DNA of 64,000 nucleotides from JAAZBV01 sp964460435 (lineage in GTDB: Bacteria; Desulfobacterota; DSM-4660; Desulfatiglandales; HGW-15), in contig CAYWRH010000002.1 of assembly GCA_964460435.1 (NCBI GenBank), positions 1 to 64,000 of the forward strand, written 5' to 3'. The notes beneath the pieces are model-generated. The model was not told the DNA's origin. It saw only the letters and a program-made list of their open reading frames with translations, and ran no database searches. Shown in pieces: positions 15,707 through 25,587 of this stretch. Within the stretch, counting starts at the first letter, position 1. Each line of letters starts with the position of its first letter. A program made the position numbers and the translations under genes.

Positions 15707-16636
15707 TTGGAAGAAAAGGAGATAATCATAATAGGTTCAGGCCCTGCCGGTTTAACTGCGGCAATCTACGCATCAAGATCGGGTTATGTACCACTTGTTA
15801 TTGAAGGGGTTCCAAGCGGTGGACAGCTCCTTGTTACCACAGATGTGGAAAACTTTCCTGGCTTCCCGGAGGGTATTTCAGGCCCTGAGCTGATAGAAAA
15901 CATGCGAAAACAGGCTGAAAGATTCGGCACACAGTTTGTTATGAAGGATGTAACCGCTGTGGACCTTAGCGTATACCCTTTCAGGGTAACAGCAGAAGAT
16001 ACAGAGTATCTTGCTAAAAGCCTTATCATAGCCACAGGCGCAAGGGCAAAATATCTTGACCACCCATCTATCGAAAAATTCAAGGGAAGGGGTATTTCAG
16101 CATGCGCCACATGTGACGGGTTTTTCTTCAGGGACAGCATTGTCTTTGTAATAGGCGGGGGCGATACTGCCGCTGAGGAGGCCCTGTTTCTGGCCAGATT
16201 TGCAAAGGAGGTAACCATTGTCCACAGACGTGACAAGCTCCGGACCGAGAAATATGTACAGGAAAAGCTCTCAAAAAACCCGAAAATAAAGATCATCTGG
16301 GATTCTGTTGTTGAGGATATACAGGGCTCTGAGGAAAAAGGCGTCGAAAAGATCATCCTTAAAAATCTCAAAACAGGCGTGGTCTCAGAACATAAGGCAG
16401 ACGGCATATTCATGGGTATTGGCAATGCGCCAGCCACAGAAATATTCAGGGGCCAGCTCACGCTTGATGATGCGGGCTATATTGTCTGCCATGACGGCGC
16501 AAAGACCAGCGTGAATGGGGTATTTGCAGCAGGGGATGTAAGAGACCCAATGTTCAGGCAGGCAGTGGCAGCTGCCGGCACAGGGTGCAAGGCGGCAATC
16601 GAAGCAGAACGTTTTCTTGACAAAATGGGGGGATAA
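15707..16636 (+). CDS. trxB: Thioredoxin-disulfide reductase
   Basis: 309 residues, full length. FAD-binding GSGPAGLTAAIYASRSG at about 9-25, redox-active CATCDG near residue 132-137, NAD(P)H-binding GGGDTAAEEALFLA and the C-terminal FAD motif GVFAAGDVRD. It transfers electrons from NAD(P)H (or another donor) to thioredoxin. The start is TTG at 15707, chosen because the family begins just before the FAD motif and an AAAAGGAG ribosome binding site stands 8 nt upstream; no ATG or GTG fits. The trxA gene follows 126 bp downstream with its own promoter. Confidence 0.95.
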   Translation: MEEKEIIIIGSGPAGLTAAIYASRSGYVPLVIEGVPSGGQLLVTTDVENFPGFPEGISGPELIENMRKQAERFGTQFVMKDVTAVDLSVYPFRVTAEDTEYLAKSLIIATGARAKYLDHPSIEKFKGRGISACATCDGFFFRDSIVFVIGGGDTAAEEALFLARFAKEVTIVHRRDKLRTEKYVQEKLSKNPKIKIIWDSVVEDIQGSEEKGVEKIILKNLKTGVVSEHKADGIFMGIGNAPATEIFRGQLTLDDAGYIVCHDGAKTSVNGVFAAGDVRDPMFRQAVAAAGTGCKAAIEAERFLDKMGG

Positions 16637-16701
16637 GTTATTTTTTGGGATATTTCAATGTGTTACAATATTTTCACAGATAGCATTCAGAGTTCTTTAT
16701 G

Positions 16702-16730
16702 TTGACAAAACAGCCACCGCATGCTAATTC
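16702..16730 (+). promoter_or_regulatory. Sigma70-type promoter of trxA
   Basis: TTGACA at 16702-16707, 17 nt, then TAATTC at 16725-16730. Transcription is expected from about 16737, giving a 25-nt leader with a GGAGCAGGAG ribosome binding site. It lets trxA be expressed apart from trxB. Confidence 0.5.
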
Positions 16731-16762
16731 ACCCTTTAATATTAATATGAAAGGAGCAGGAG

Positions 16763-17086
16763 ATGGGAAATATTCTTGAGGTTACTGATGCCAATTTCGA
16801 GGCGGAGATTATAAATGCCGAGACACCATCAATGGTTGACTTCTGGGCAGAATGGTGCGGCCCGTGTAAAAAGGTTGGGCCTGTTGTTGAAGAGCTGGCA
16901 GCTGAATACAAAGGCAAAATAAAGATTGTCAAGATGGATGTGGACAATAACAGGGAGACCCCTGCAAAATATGGCATCCGGAATATACCGACACTTATCT
17001 TTTTCAAGGGCGGAAAGGTGGTAAACACCATTGTAGGGGCTCAGCCTAAGAGCTCAATAGATGGAGAGCTTAAAAAGCTCCTGTAA
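16763..17086 (+). CDS. trxA: Thioredoxin
   Basis: 107 residues, a classical thioredoxin fold with active site WAEWCGPCKK (WCGPC) near residue 28-37 and the cis-proline loop RNIPTLIFFKGG. Cytoplasmic dithiol donor, reduced by the TrxB encoded just upstream. Confidence 0.96.
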   Translation: MGNILEVTDANFEAEIINAETPSMVDFWAEWCGPCKKVGPVVEELAAEYKGKIKIVKMDVDNNRETPAKYGIRNIPTLIFFKGGKVVNTIVGAQPKSSIDGELKKLL

Positions 17087-17163
17087 CTTTTCCACACAAT
17101 AGCAACAGGTGTTATCTTATAAATACAAATGAACGTCATACCGTTTTTTGGAAGAGTATTAAA

Positions 17164-17862
17164 ATGATGTCAAGACCCCTTCTCTTTATTAAATACCTTG
17201 TATTTATTTTATCACTTTTTATGATTGCCTCCGGCTGCGCTACCAAAAAGGCCCGCAAGATTGATGAAATGGGTCATGCGGAACTGCTTGAAAAAGGGCT
17301 GGCCCAATTGAAAAAAAGTGATTATGCAAATGCGCTTGCAAGCCTTCAGATGGTTAAGAACAGGTACCCTTATACAGACTCAGCCATTGTTGCATCGCTT
17401 AAGCTTGCTGATACCTATTATGAGCTTGGTGAATATGAATCCGCATATGATCTGTATAACGAATTTGACAGCTATCATCCAAAGGATGAGAATATCCCCT
17501 ATGTAAAATACCGCAAGGGGATGTGCTATTTTACCAGGATAAAGGGCTTTGACCAGGAACAGACCTATGCCCAGAAGGCAAAGCTGGAGTTTGAAAGACT
17601 TATTGCCCTGTTCCCTGATAATGAGTATTCAAAACAGGCGAGAAGGCACCTCAGGAGCTGCCTTATAAATCTTGCCCATTTTGAGGTCTACACAGGCAAC
17701 TTTTATTACAGGCAGAAAAATTACAGGGCAGCTCTCCAGAGATATTTATTTGCCCTGAAAAGCTACCCTGATGTAGGCCAGTATTATGAGGCCATTAACA
17801 AGATCAGCATATGCAATATGAAGATCGCTGAAATGGAAAAAGAAAAACCGGCTGGCAATTAA
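17164..17862 (+). CDS. bamD: Outer-membrane assembly lipoprotein BamD-like
   Basis: 232 residues. N-terminal lipoprotein signal with lipobox IASGC (Cys about 25), then tetratricopeptide-like repeats (LLEKGLAQLKKSDYANAL, TYYELGEYESAYDLYNEF, and later copies) as in BamD/YfiO. BamD is the essential lipoprotein of the BAM complex that inserts beta-barrels. The BamA gene lies elsewhere in this window at 37386-40136. It ends 8 bp from the end of the convergent alaS. ATG 17167 is an equally possible start. A general TPR lipoprotein is the only other reading. Confidence 0.85.
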   Translation: MMSRPLLFIKYLVFILSLFMIASGCATKKARKIDEMGHAELLEKGLAQLKKSDYANALASLQMVKNRYPYTDSAIVASLKLADTYYELGEYESAYDLYNEFDSYHPKDENIPYVKYRKGMCYFTRIKGFDQEQTYAQKAKLEFERLIALFPDNEYSKQARRHLRSCLINLAHFEVYTGNFYYRQKNYRAALQRYLFALKSYPDVGQYYEAINKISICNMKIAEMEKEKPAGN

Positions 17863-17869
17863 CTCACCA

Positions 17870-20506
17870 TTAACCGGCAATAATTTTATCAATTGATTCC
17901 AGGGCCTGAGCAAGTTTTTGCGGGTTACTGCCGCCGCCCTGGGCCATATCTGGCCTGCCGCCGCCCTTTCCTCCAACAAGCTCTGACATCTCATTTATGA
18001 TCTTCCCTGCATTATATCTCTTTGTAAGGTCATCCGTGACTGCGCATATGAGCATAACCTTTCCTTCGCTCTTTGAGCCCAGGACTATAATCCCGGATGC
18101 CAATTTTTCTCTTATCCTGTCCACATAATCGCGGAGCTCCTTTGGTGACGAGGCTTCAATCTCTTTGGCAAGCACCTTTATTCCGCCAGTCTCTTTCAAG
18201 CCTGAAAGGATATCACCTGATTCCCTTGAAATGATCTTTGCCTTGAGGGCTTCAATCTCGGCATCCTTCTGCTTCTGGTCTCTTAATAACTGATTTATTT
18301 TTTCTATTAGCTGATCCGGAGCAGTCTTTAACAATGCGGCAGCCTCTTTTATCTCATTATCCTGTGTCTGCGAAAAAAGAACAGCTGCTTTGCCGGTTAC
18401 AGCCTCAATCCTTCTGACATTGGCAGCCACTGCCCCCTCTGACACTATCTTGAAAAAGCCTATATTGCCTGTGCTGTGCGTATGGGTGCCCCCGCAGAGC
18501 TCCTTGCTTACTCCTTCTCCTACACTTACCACCCTGACATTTGCGCCATACCTCTCTTCAAATATGGCCATAGCACCTGTCTTTGATGCCTCTTCCCTTG
18601 TCATCACCTCTGTCGTAACAGGGTGATTATCCCTGATATGCATGTTTACAAGGGCCTCCACCTCCATGAGCTTTTCCTTTTCAACCTGGGCAAAATGGCT
18701 GAAATCAAAACGCAGCCGCTCAGCAGATACCTGCGACCCTGCCTGCTTGACATGATCTCCTATTATCTCCCTGAGGGCGCTGTGTAAAAGATGTGTAGCA
18801 GTATGGTTTGCCTGTATGGCCCTTCTTCTTTCATAATCCACGAGTGCGGTTATCTCATCACCTATTTTTACAATGCCGTCCGCCACTTTGCCTTTATGTA
18901 TAATAAGGTCAGTGCCTGCCTTTATGGTATCTGTGATCATGATCTTTACACTGCTGTTACTGAGCGTGCCCTGATCCCCGACCTGGCCGCCGCTTTCGCC
19001 ATAAAAGGGGGTGGATTCAAGGACTATTTCCACAGCATCATTCGCCTTTGCCATAGATGCCTCCCTGCAATCAACAAGGATGGCAGATACCTTTGATTTA
19101 TATGGCTGTATCTGATCACGGATAAAAAGAGACCGGCAGCCGCCTGAGGCAAGCTTCTTGTAAACCTCCGGTATCTTCTCTTCCCCGCTCCCCTTCCATG
19201 ATTCCCTTGACTGGTTTTTCTGGGATGACATGGATTTTTCGTATGAATCCATATCGATAGTCAGCCCTTCATCCCTGGCAACATCCTGCACTATGTCAAG
19301 CGAGAGACCATAGGTGTCATAGAGCTTAAAGGCAAGCTCTCCGGGGATTACATTGCCCCTGCCGGACTTGATCCTTTCTATCTCATCGCTCAGTATCTTC
19401 ATGCTGTAGAAGAGTGTGTCAGCAAACCTCTTTTCCTCATTAATTAGAACCCCTTTGATAAATGATCTTGACCCCTCAAGGTCTGTATAGTGGCCGCCCA
19501 TTGCATCTATCACACTCTCCGCAACGCTGTGAAAGAATGGGCCTTTAAATCCTAAAACCTGTCCATACCTGATGGCCCTGCGGATTATGCGCCTTAATAC
19601 ATAGCCGCGCCCTTCATTTGAGGGCATAATGCCATCGCCTATAAGAAAGGCGGCTGCCCTTGCATGGTCTGAAATAACCCTGAAGGAGAGATCATATCTC
19701 TCATTATCGCCGTATTTTATGGAGGAAAGCTCCTGGATTCGGTTTATGGGCACACTGAAGATATCTGTATCATAATTGCTTTTTACGCCCTGGATAACCG
19801 CTGTTACCCTTTCAAGACCCATGCCTGTATCAATGTTGGGTTTTGGCAGCGGTGTGAGTTTGCCTGACGGGCTTCTGTCAAACTGGGTGAATACAAGGTT
19901 CCATATCTCCAGAAACCTGTCACAGTCGCATGCAGGGCCGCAGTCAGGCCTGCCGCAGCCAACAGATGCCCCCTGGTCAAAGTGTATCTCAGAACATGGG
20001 CCGCATGGGCCTGTGTCACCCATTGCCCAGAAATTATCCTTTTCACCGAGCCTTGTTATGCGCGAGGCAGGGATGCCTATCTTTTTTTCCCAGATATCAT
20101 GGGCCTCATCGTCATCCTTGTATATGGTGATATGCAGCCTATCCCTATCAAGCTTATAGCCCTCCATAAGCAGTTCCCATGCCCATGTAATGGCCTCCTC
20201 CTTGAAATAGTCGCCAAAGGAGAAATTGCCGAGCATCTCAAAAAAGGTGTGATGCCTTGCAGTATAGCCCACATTTTCAAGGTCATTGTGCTTTCCGCCT
20301 GCCCTTACGCACTTCTGGGAGGTGGCAGCCCTGGTGTAGCCCCTTTTTTCTTCCCCTAAAAAAAGCCCCTTGAACTGCACCATCCCGGCGTTTGTAAACA
20401 GGAGGGTCGGATCATCCCTGGGGATAAGTGATGAACTTGCTACAATCTCGTGGCCCTTGCCCCTGAAAAAATCAAGGTACTTTGCTCTGATTTCCTTGTG
20501 ATCCAT
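17870..20506 (-). CDS. alaS: Alanyl-tRNA synthetase
   Basis: 878 residues, full length. Class II catalytic core at the N-terminus (RAKYLDFFRGKGHEIV, LFTNAGMVQFKGLFLG), an editing domain with zinc ligands HTATHLLH and CGGTHTHSTG, and a C-terminal DHHA1-like domain ending in a glycine-rich GGKGGGRPDMAQGGG. It charges tRNA-Ala and clears Ser/Gly mischarging. It is 18 bp downstream of recA on the same strand, an arrangement seen in many bacteria, so they are probably co-transcribed. Confidence 0.98.
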   Translation of the reverse strand: MDHKEIRAKYLDFFRGKGHEIVASSSLIPRDDPTLLFTNAGMVQFKGLFLGEEKRGYTRAATSQKCVRAGGKHNDLENVGYTARHHTFFEMLGNFSFGDYFKEEAITWAWELLMEGYKLDRDRLHITIYKDDDEAHDIWEKKIGIPASRITRLGEKDNFWAMGDTGPCGPCSEIHFDQGASVGCGRPDCGPACDCDRFLEIWNLVFTQFDRSPSGKLTPLPKPNIDTGMGLERVTAVIQGVKSNYDTDIFSVPINRIQELSSIKYGDNERYDLSFRVISDHARAAAFLIGDGIMPSNEGRGYVLRRIIRRAIRYGQVLGFKGPFFHSVAESVIDAMGGHYTDLEGSRSFIKGVLINEEKRFADTLFYSMKILSDEIERIKSGRGNVIPGELAFKLYDTYGLSLDIVQDVARDEGLTIDMDSYEKSMSSQKNQSRESWKGSGEEKIPEVYKKLASGGCRSLFIRDQIQPYKSKVSAILVDCREASMAKANDAVEIVLESTPFYGESGGQVGDQGTLSNSSVKIMITDTIKAGTDLIIHKGKVADGIVKIGDEITALVDYERRRAIQANHTATHLLHSALREIIGDHVKQAGSQVSAERLRFDFSHFAQVEKEKLMEVEALVNMHIRDNHPVTTEVMTREEASKTGAMAIFEERYGANVRVVSVGEGVSKELCGGTHTHSTGNIGFFKIVSEGAVAANVRRIEAVTGKAAVLFSQTQDNEIKEAAALLKTAPDQLIEKINQLLRDQKQKDAEIEALKAKIISRESGDILSGLKETGGIKVLAKEIEASSPKELRDYVDRIREKLASGIIVLGSKSEGKVMLICAVTDDLTKRYNAGKIINEMSELVGGKGGGRPDMAQGGGSNPQKLAQALESIDKIIAG

Positions 20507-20524
20507 ATATAGAATAATCCTTTA

Positions 20525-21556
20525 TCATTCCTGAGTTTCAGACTCGTTCGCAGATTTTGCCTTCCAGATACCTGCCTTTTCCCTGACAAGATCAGATATC
20601 CGGTTTAAAATATCCACATTTTCAGAGAGGAATTTTTTTACATTCTCCCTGCCCTGGCCAATCCTCTCACCTTCAAAGGAGTACCATGCACCGCTCTTTT
20701 CAACTATGCCCATATCAGCTCCAAGGTCAAGCACATCACCCTCCTTTGATATGCCATGCCCATAGATGATATCAAACTCAGCCTCCTTGAAGGGCGGGGC
20801 CACCTTGTTCTTTACCACCTTTACCTTGGTCCTGCTGCCTATTACATCGTTCCCCTCCTTTATGGCGCCTGTGCGGCGGATATCGAGCCGCTGGGTCGCA
20901 TAGAATTTAAGGGCATTACCGCCAGTGGTGGTTTCAGGGCTACCGAACATTACCCCTATCTTCATCCTGATCTGGTTGATAAATATTACGCATGTCTTTG
21001 ATTTGCTTATGGTGGCTGTAAGCTTCCTTAATGCCTGTGACATGAGCCTCGCCTGAAGGCCCATATGCTGATCGCCCATATCGCCCTCAATCTCTGCCCT
21101 TGGCACAAGGGCCGCAACAGAGTCAATAACAAGCACATCAATGGCGCCGCTTCTTACAAGTATCTCCGCTATATCAAGCCCCTGCTCGCCTGTATCGGGC
21201 TGTGAAACAAGGAGGCTGTCAACATCTACCCCAAGATTTCTGGCATAGGCCATATCAAGGGCATGCTCTGCATCTATAAAGGCGACCATACCATCTCTCT
21301 TTTGTGCCTCTGCGGAGATATGCAGGGCAAGGGTGGTTTTGCCGGAGGATTCAGGGCCATATATCTCAACAACCCTTCCCCTTGGCACACCGCCTACCCC
21401 AAGGGCAAGGTCAAGGGCGAGGGAACCTGTGGGGATAGCAGGCACAGCAATGATATTATCATCGCTCATCTTCATAATGGAGCCCCTGCCAAACTGCCTT
21501 TCAATCTGGGAAATGGCCTGTTCAACCGCCTTGTTTCTTTCTAAAGTTTCCGCCAT
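20525..21556 (-). CDS. recA: Recombinase RecA
   Basis: 343 residues. Walker A GPESSGKTT at 67-75, Walker B VLVIDSVAALVPRAE, DNA-binding loop L2 region with GGNALKFYATQRLDIRR, and an acidic C-terminus (ANESETQE). It forms the strand-exchange filament and triggers LexA cleavage. Upstream, two similar promoter-like segments are found (see 21617-21683). No LexA box that I can recognise with confidence is present. Confidence 0.98.
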   Translation of the reverse strand: MAETLERNKAVEQAISQIERQFGRGSIMKMSDDNIIAVPAIPTGSLALDLALGVGGVPRGRVVEIYGPESSGKTTLALHISAEAQKRDGMVAFIDAEHALDMAYARNLGVDVDSLLVSQPDTGEQGLDIAEILVRSGAIDVLVIDSVAALVPRAEIEGDMGDQHMGLQARLMSQALRKLTATISKSKTCVIFINQIRMKIGVMFGSPETTTGGNALKFYATQRLDIRRTGAIKEGNDVIGSRTKVKVVKNKVAPPFKEAEFDIIYGHGISKEGDVLDLGADMGIVEKSGAWYSFEGERIGQGRENVKKFLSENVDILNRISDLVREKAGIWKAKSANESETQE

Positions 21557-21616
21557 AAATTACCCCCTTGTTATCTACATGTTTTTTTATAAAACAGTTA
21601 AATCGTCTTTATTAGC

Positions 21617-21683
21617 AAACAAAGATAAGATGACCTGTCAATGTAAGCCCATTCTTATACTACAAACAAAGATAGAAAGTCAA
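21617..21683 (-). promoter_or_regulatory. recA promoter region with tandem repeated element
   Basis: On the minus strand TTGACT (21678-21683) is followed after 18 nt by TATAAG (21654-21659), a fair promoter. The stretch TATCTTTGTTTG occurs twice, inside this promoter and again 46 bp downstream; each copy is preceded by ATTGAC at a slightly different distance. The second copy has a TTGACA (21636-21641) but no good -10 box. Confidence 0.4.
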
Positions 21684-22396
21684 TACTTCCATTCCGCATG
21701 ACTTGCAGGCAGTTTATTGAGCTCTTTTTTCAATTGCGCCCAGTTTGGCAGGTATTTGTCAAGAAAATATAAAAATCTATCGTTATGGTGTCTTTCCATA
21801 AAATGAACCATCTCATGCACAATGATATATTCAAGGCATTTTTCGGGTTTTTTAGCCAGTTCCAGATTAACCCATATCCTCTTTTTTTCAATATTACATG
21901 ATCCCCATCTGGTCTTCATATGACGGACCTGCCAGTCATTTACCTTTACATCCAGCCGTTTTTCCCATTTTTCAATTATTAAGGGCACCTGTTTTTTAAG
22001 TTCAGCCCGATACCATTCAGTTAATATTTCATGCCTCTTGGCTATAGATGCTCCGGGTCTTATAAAAAGGTTGATATGCCTCTTGTTTTTAATAATGACC
22101 TTTGGTTGGGCATCAGTCTCAATGATATTTAACAGATACCTGTGCCCCTGGAAGTAATGGCTCTCCCTGTTCAGGTACTCCCTTTCCGGGAGTCTCTCCT
22201 GCCTCTCGAATTTCTGCCTGTTTCTCTTTATCCAGCCGATTTTTGAAATAATAAAGAGTCGGATAGTATCATCATTCACTTTATGCGGCGCTGCAATACG
22301 CACCCTTCCTGCCGGAGGGTAAACTCCCAGGTGAATGTTCTTGATATCTTTACGAACAACATCAATCTTAAAATTGCTTACAGTAATCTGTCCCAT
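21680..22396 (-). CDS. YgjP-like (DUF45, M48-type) zinc metallopeptidase
   Basis: 238 residues with the YgjP/SprT-like layout: an N-terminal beta-rich region (VYPPAGRVRIAAP), basic middle, then MKTRWGSCN and YIIVHEMVHFMERHHNDRF, the HExxH zinc site near residue 200. Members of this family very often lie directly after hsdR in type I restriction loci, as here: the start codon overlaps the hsdR stop by one base at 22396. A DNA-protein crosslink or regulatory protease role has been proposed for relatives; for this member function is unknown. Its last codons overlap the recA promoter. Confidence 0.85.
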   Translation of the reverse strand: MGQITVSNFKIDVVRKDIKNIHLGVYPPAGRVRIAAPHKVNDDTIRLFIISKIGWIKRNRQKFERQERLPEREYLNRESHYFQGHRYLLNIIETDAQPKVIIKNKRHINLFIRPGASIAKRHEILTEWYRAELKKQVPLIIEKWEKRLDVKVNDWQVRHMKTRWGSCNIEKKRIWVNLELAKKPEKCLEYIIVHEMVHFMERHHNDRFLYFLDKYLPNWAQLKKELNKLPASHAEWKY

Positions 22397-25300
22397 TAAT
22401 AGTCTTTCTGGTTTTTAACAATGTCGAATATTCTGGATACTTCAGCATCATCTTTTATCCCGTATCTATTTAATGCCTCAGAAATAGCATGCCGAACCGC
22501 CTTTGATTTCTGGAAGTGATCTCTCCACCCATCCTTTTTTGTAGCCATGATTCTTTTATCAAGTTCCTCAGCGATTTTTTCATTTTTCTCAAGGTTGTCA
22601 TATAAAGCCCGTTTAGCTTTCGTGTCCATTGAAAGCGGGTAGTCAGTTGCAGTATCCGGTTTTTTTATCTTCCCTGAAAGGGCAATGACCTCCTCAAGAT
22701 ATTTTTCATATTCAATGGTGGCCTCTTTCCTTAGCCGGATGAGTTCCTTTAAAAGCACACTCATTTTTTCATAATATACCGGGTTGGTCGGGCTTTCCTC
22801 GATTATCAGCCTTCGCAGGTTATTTTCAATAACCTCAGCCATTGCATCTTTGTTATTTCTGATATTTGCGGGGAATTCTTTTATGGCATCCTTACCTCTT
22901 TCAATCAGTAATTCAACCAGACTCAAGTCATCAAAGTTGGCGAGCATCCGGCTTTCTTCTGCCCCAATATAGCTGTCTATCAGATGCCGCATTGCAGGCT
23001 CATACTGCTTTAAATCCACATAATCACCGCTTGCAAGCTGTATCTCCTTACGCAGGTTCTCAAAATGTTTAACATCATTTTTGATCTGCTCTGCTTCTCT
23101 ATCTGAATAGCCCGCCTCTTTCATCTCATCCGCAATGTTTGCATATGCCCTGATAAGTGAAATGGTGTTTTTATACAAAGAGACGCGCCTGGGTTCAGTA
23201 TCTTTTAGCTCATCAGGGTTTTCAATATCCTTTCCGCAAAAGTAGCGTATATTGGAAATGGTGTCTTTTGGAGGATCAACAGCCTCACACAGCGCCTTTA
23301 TGGCCTCAAGGGCCTCATCCAGCCTTTCCTTCCCCTTTTGCAGGCGGTCCTTTAAAAGACCGTCAATATCTGTCTTTTCATACCCGCCAAAAACCTCAGA
23401 GGTATAATCCTTAAATGCCGCCTCAAGGCTCCTGAAAAGATCCATATAATCAATTATATATCCATACTCCTTGTCATCGCCATCAAGCCTGTTTACACGG
23501 CAGACCGCCTGAAAAAGCCCATGATCTCTCAGCTTTTTATCCAGATAAAGGTAGGTGGCCGGAGGCGCATCAAACCCGGTAAGGAGTTTATTAACTACAA
23601 TCAGCAATTTCATCTGTGCCGGTTCTTCCACAAACCTTTTCTTTACCTCCAGCTCAAACTGCTCCACCTTGTTTATTGCAGTTTCAGGGGATTCATTAAA
23701 ATAGTCTGCCAGCATCTTTTGGTAAATCTCAAAACGCTGCAACCTTTCCGTATACCCTTCGCCTGATTCTTCCAGCTTTATGTCCCTGTGGGATGGCACA
23801 AAAGATGTAACAATAGCGCACTCTTTTAATCCTGCGCTCTGGAACAAATCATAATAGCGGCAGGCATTATATATGCTGTCGGAAACCAGAATGGCATTTC
23901 CCCTGCCATTCTGTAAACGTTCCTTTCTTGCCATATCCAGCATAATATCCAGCACAATCTTTTCAAGCCGCGACTTCGAGCTGAACACCTTTTTCAAGGT
24001 GCCCCATTTCTGTTTCAGCTCTGTCCTGGCAAAATCACTAAGCCCTCTGGTTTTAAGATCAAACCATTCATCAATCCTTTCCGCTGATGTGATCTTCTGC
24101 TCTATATCCCTTGCCTCATAGCGTAAATCCAGCACTACCTTATCGTTAACAGCCTCATCAAATTTGTATGTATGGATGTATCTGCCAAAGGTCTCAAGGC
24201 TGGTCTGTTTGTCGGATTTTAATAATGGAGTGCCGGTAAAACCAATAAAAAGGGCATCAGGCAAAAACTGTTTCATTGCCTTATGGAGCTTGCCCGTTTG
24301 CGTTCTGTGACATTCATCAACAAAGACATATAGATCCCCTTTGGCCTTAAAGTTTGAAGGGATATTGTTTCGCAGTTCCTCCAGATAGGCATCCACATCT
24401 CTGTCATCAACCTCCTCCTTGCCTCCAAATTTGTGAATGAGCGAGCACATCAAAAGAGGCGAATTGTCATTTAGCCTGTTAAGCAGGTCTTTTCCGCTTA
24501 TTGTCCGGTAGATTTTTTCATTAACGCCCTTAAATACCTTTTCAATCTGTTCATCCAGCTCATCCCGGTCAGTAATAATCAGCACCCTGGCATCAGGATT
24601 ATGTTCCCTAAGCCACCGGGTGAGCCACACCATGGTAAGGCTCTTGCCGCTTCCCTGTGTGTGCCAGATTATTCCACCCTCTTTACGTTTCACAAAATCC
24701 TGCGCCGCCTTGATTCCAAAATACTGGTTAGGCCGCGCAAGCTTCTTCTCTCCCCTGTCATAAACAATAAAATCATGGATCAGCTCAATAAACCTCTCCT
24801 TGTTAAGCAGTTCCACAATGTTTTTATCAAGGGGATAGTCATATTTGGAAGCCCTGTCACGGATGGACTTGGTGAGGTTAAGAAGGTAAGGATAGTCCCT
24901 GTTAAACTCTTCATTTACCTCTTTCCACTTGAGAAAGTATTTCTCTTTTGTGCCTACTGCCCCGTATTTAAGTCCCTCAACATCGTTGCCTGCCATGATA
25001 AATTGTATTGTATTAAAGAAGGGCTTTATAAAGATATGCTTCTGGTTATCCAGGTTCTGCCTGATACCCTCGGAGATTGACACTGTGCTGCGTTTAAGTT
25101 CCAGAACCCCTAAAGCTATGCCGTTTACATATATAACAATATCAGGCCGCTTCTTATGAAAGCCCCTGATGGTGACCTCCTCTGCAATAGAAAAATCATT
25201 TTCAAGCGGATGCTCCCAGTCAATGAGCCACACAGTTTTTTTATTCTGCCCGATATCAGGCAGGACATCCACGCCATAGCGGAGCATGGAATAAAGGTCT

Positions 25301-25587
25301 TTGTTAGCATCATACAAAGACCTGCTCTGGTCATTGGCTACATTTCTGAGTTCGTGGAGGGCCTTGCCTATAAGGTTTTCGCTGTAATACTTACGGTTAA
25401 GATATTCTCTCAGAATATCTTCTTCAATGTTGCTGTTCTCATCACGCTCTTTCCAGTTTCCGAGATAATTATATCCCAGTTCTTCATTAAGTAGCAGGAT
25501 TACCCTGTTTTGCGTTTCTCTCTCTTGTTTGCCGAGGTTTGATAATGGTGAATGGTGAGTTGTGAATGGTGAATTAGTTTTTATCAT
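22396..25587 (-). CDS. hsdR: Type I restriction enzyme, R subunit
   Basis: 1063 residues, full length. N-terminal PD-(D/E)XK nuclease region with RPDIVIYVNGIALGVLELKRS, helicase motor with Walker A TQGSGKSLTM and box II VFVDECHRTQTGK, motif VI region QAVCRVNRL, and a helical C-terminus that binds the methylase. The first 17 or so residues are not family sequence: they are encoded by the tail of a repeat unit (AATTCACCATTCAC-type DNA) that stands before the gene. The ATG at 25587 and its AAGGA ribosome binding site both lie in that unit; I see no later in-frame start before the conserved KQERETQNRV. Confidence 0.95.
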   Translation of the reverse strand: MIKTNSPFTTHHSPLSNLGKQERETQNRVILLLNEELGYNYLGNWKERDENSNIEEDILREYLNRKYYSENLIGKALHELRNVANDQSRSLYDANKDLYSMLRYGVDVLPDIGQNKKTVWLIDWEHPLENDFSIAEEVTIRGFHKKRPDIVIYVNGIALGVLELKRSTVSISEGIRQNLDNQKHIFIKPFFNTIQFIMAGNDVEGLKYGAVGTKEKYFLKWKEVNEEFNRDYPYLLNLTKSIRDRASKYDYPLDKNIVELLNKERFIELIHDFIVYDRGEKKLARPNQYFGIKAAQDFVKRKEGGIIWHTQGSGKSLTMVWLTRWLREHNPDARVLIITDRDELDEQIEKVFKGVNEKIYRTISGKDLLNRLNDNSPLLMCSLIHKFGGKEEVDDRDVDAYLEELRNNIPSNFKAKGDLYVFVDECHRTQTGKLHKAMKQFLPDALFIGFTGTPLLKSDKQTSLETFGRYIHTYKFDEAVNDKVVLDLRYEARDIEQKITSAERIDEWFDLKTRGLSDFARTELKQKWGTLKKVFSSKSRLEKIVLDIMLDMARKERLQNGRGNAILVSDSIYNACRYYDLFQSAGLKECAIVTSFVPSHRDIKLEESGEGYTERLQRFEIYQKMLADYFNESPETAINKVEQFELEVKKRFVEEPAQMKLLIVVNKLLTGFDAPPATYLYLDKKLRDHGLFQAVCRVNRLDGDDKEYGYIIDYMDLFRSLEAAFKDYTSEVFGGYEKTDIDGLLKDRLQKGKERLDEALEAIKALCEAVDPPKDTISNIRYFCGKDIENPDELKDTEPRRVSLYKNTISLIRAYANIADEMKEAGYSDREAEQIKNDVKHFENLRKEIQLASGDYVDLKQYEPAMRHLIDSYIGAEESRMLANFDDLSLVELLIERGKDAIKEFPANIRNNKDAMAEVIENNLRRLIIEESPTNPVYYEKMSVLLKELIRLRKEATIEYEKYLEEVIALSGKIKKPDTATDYPLSMDTKAKRALYDNLEKNEKIAEELDKRIMATKKDGWRDHFQKSKAVRHAISEALNRYGIKDDAEVSRIFDIVKNQKDY

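Noticed and set aside
15784..16461. 225-codon minus-strand ORF opposite trxB
   Set aside because: trxB carries all its family motifs on the plus strand; the reverse frame is Ser/Pro-rich shadow without a ribosome binding site.
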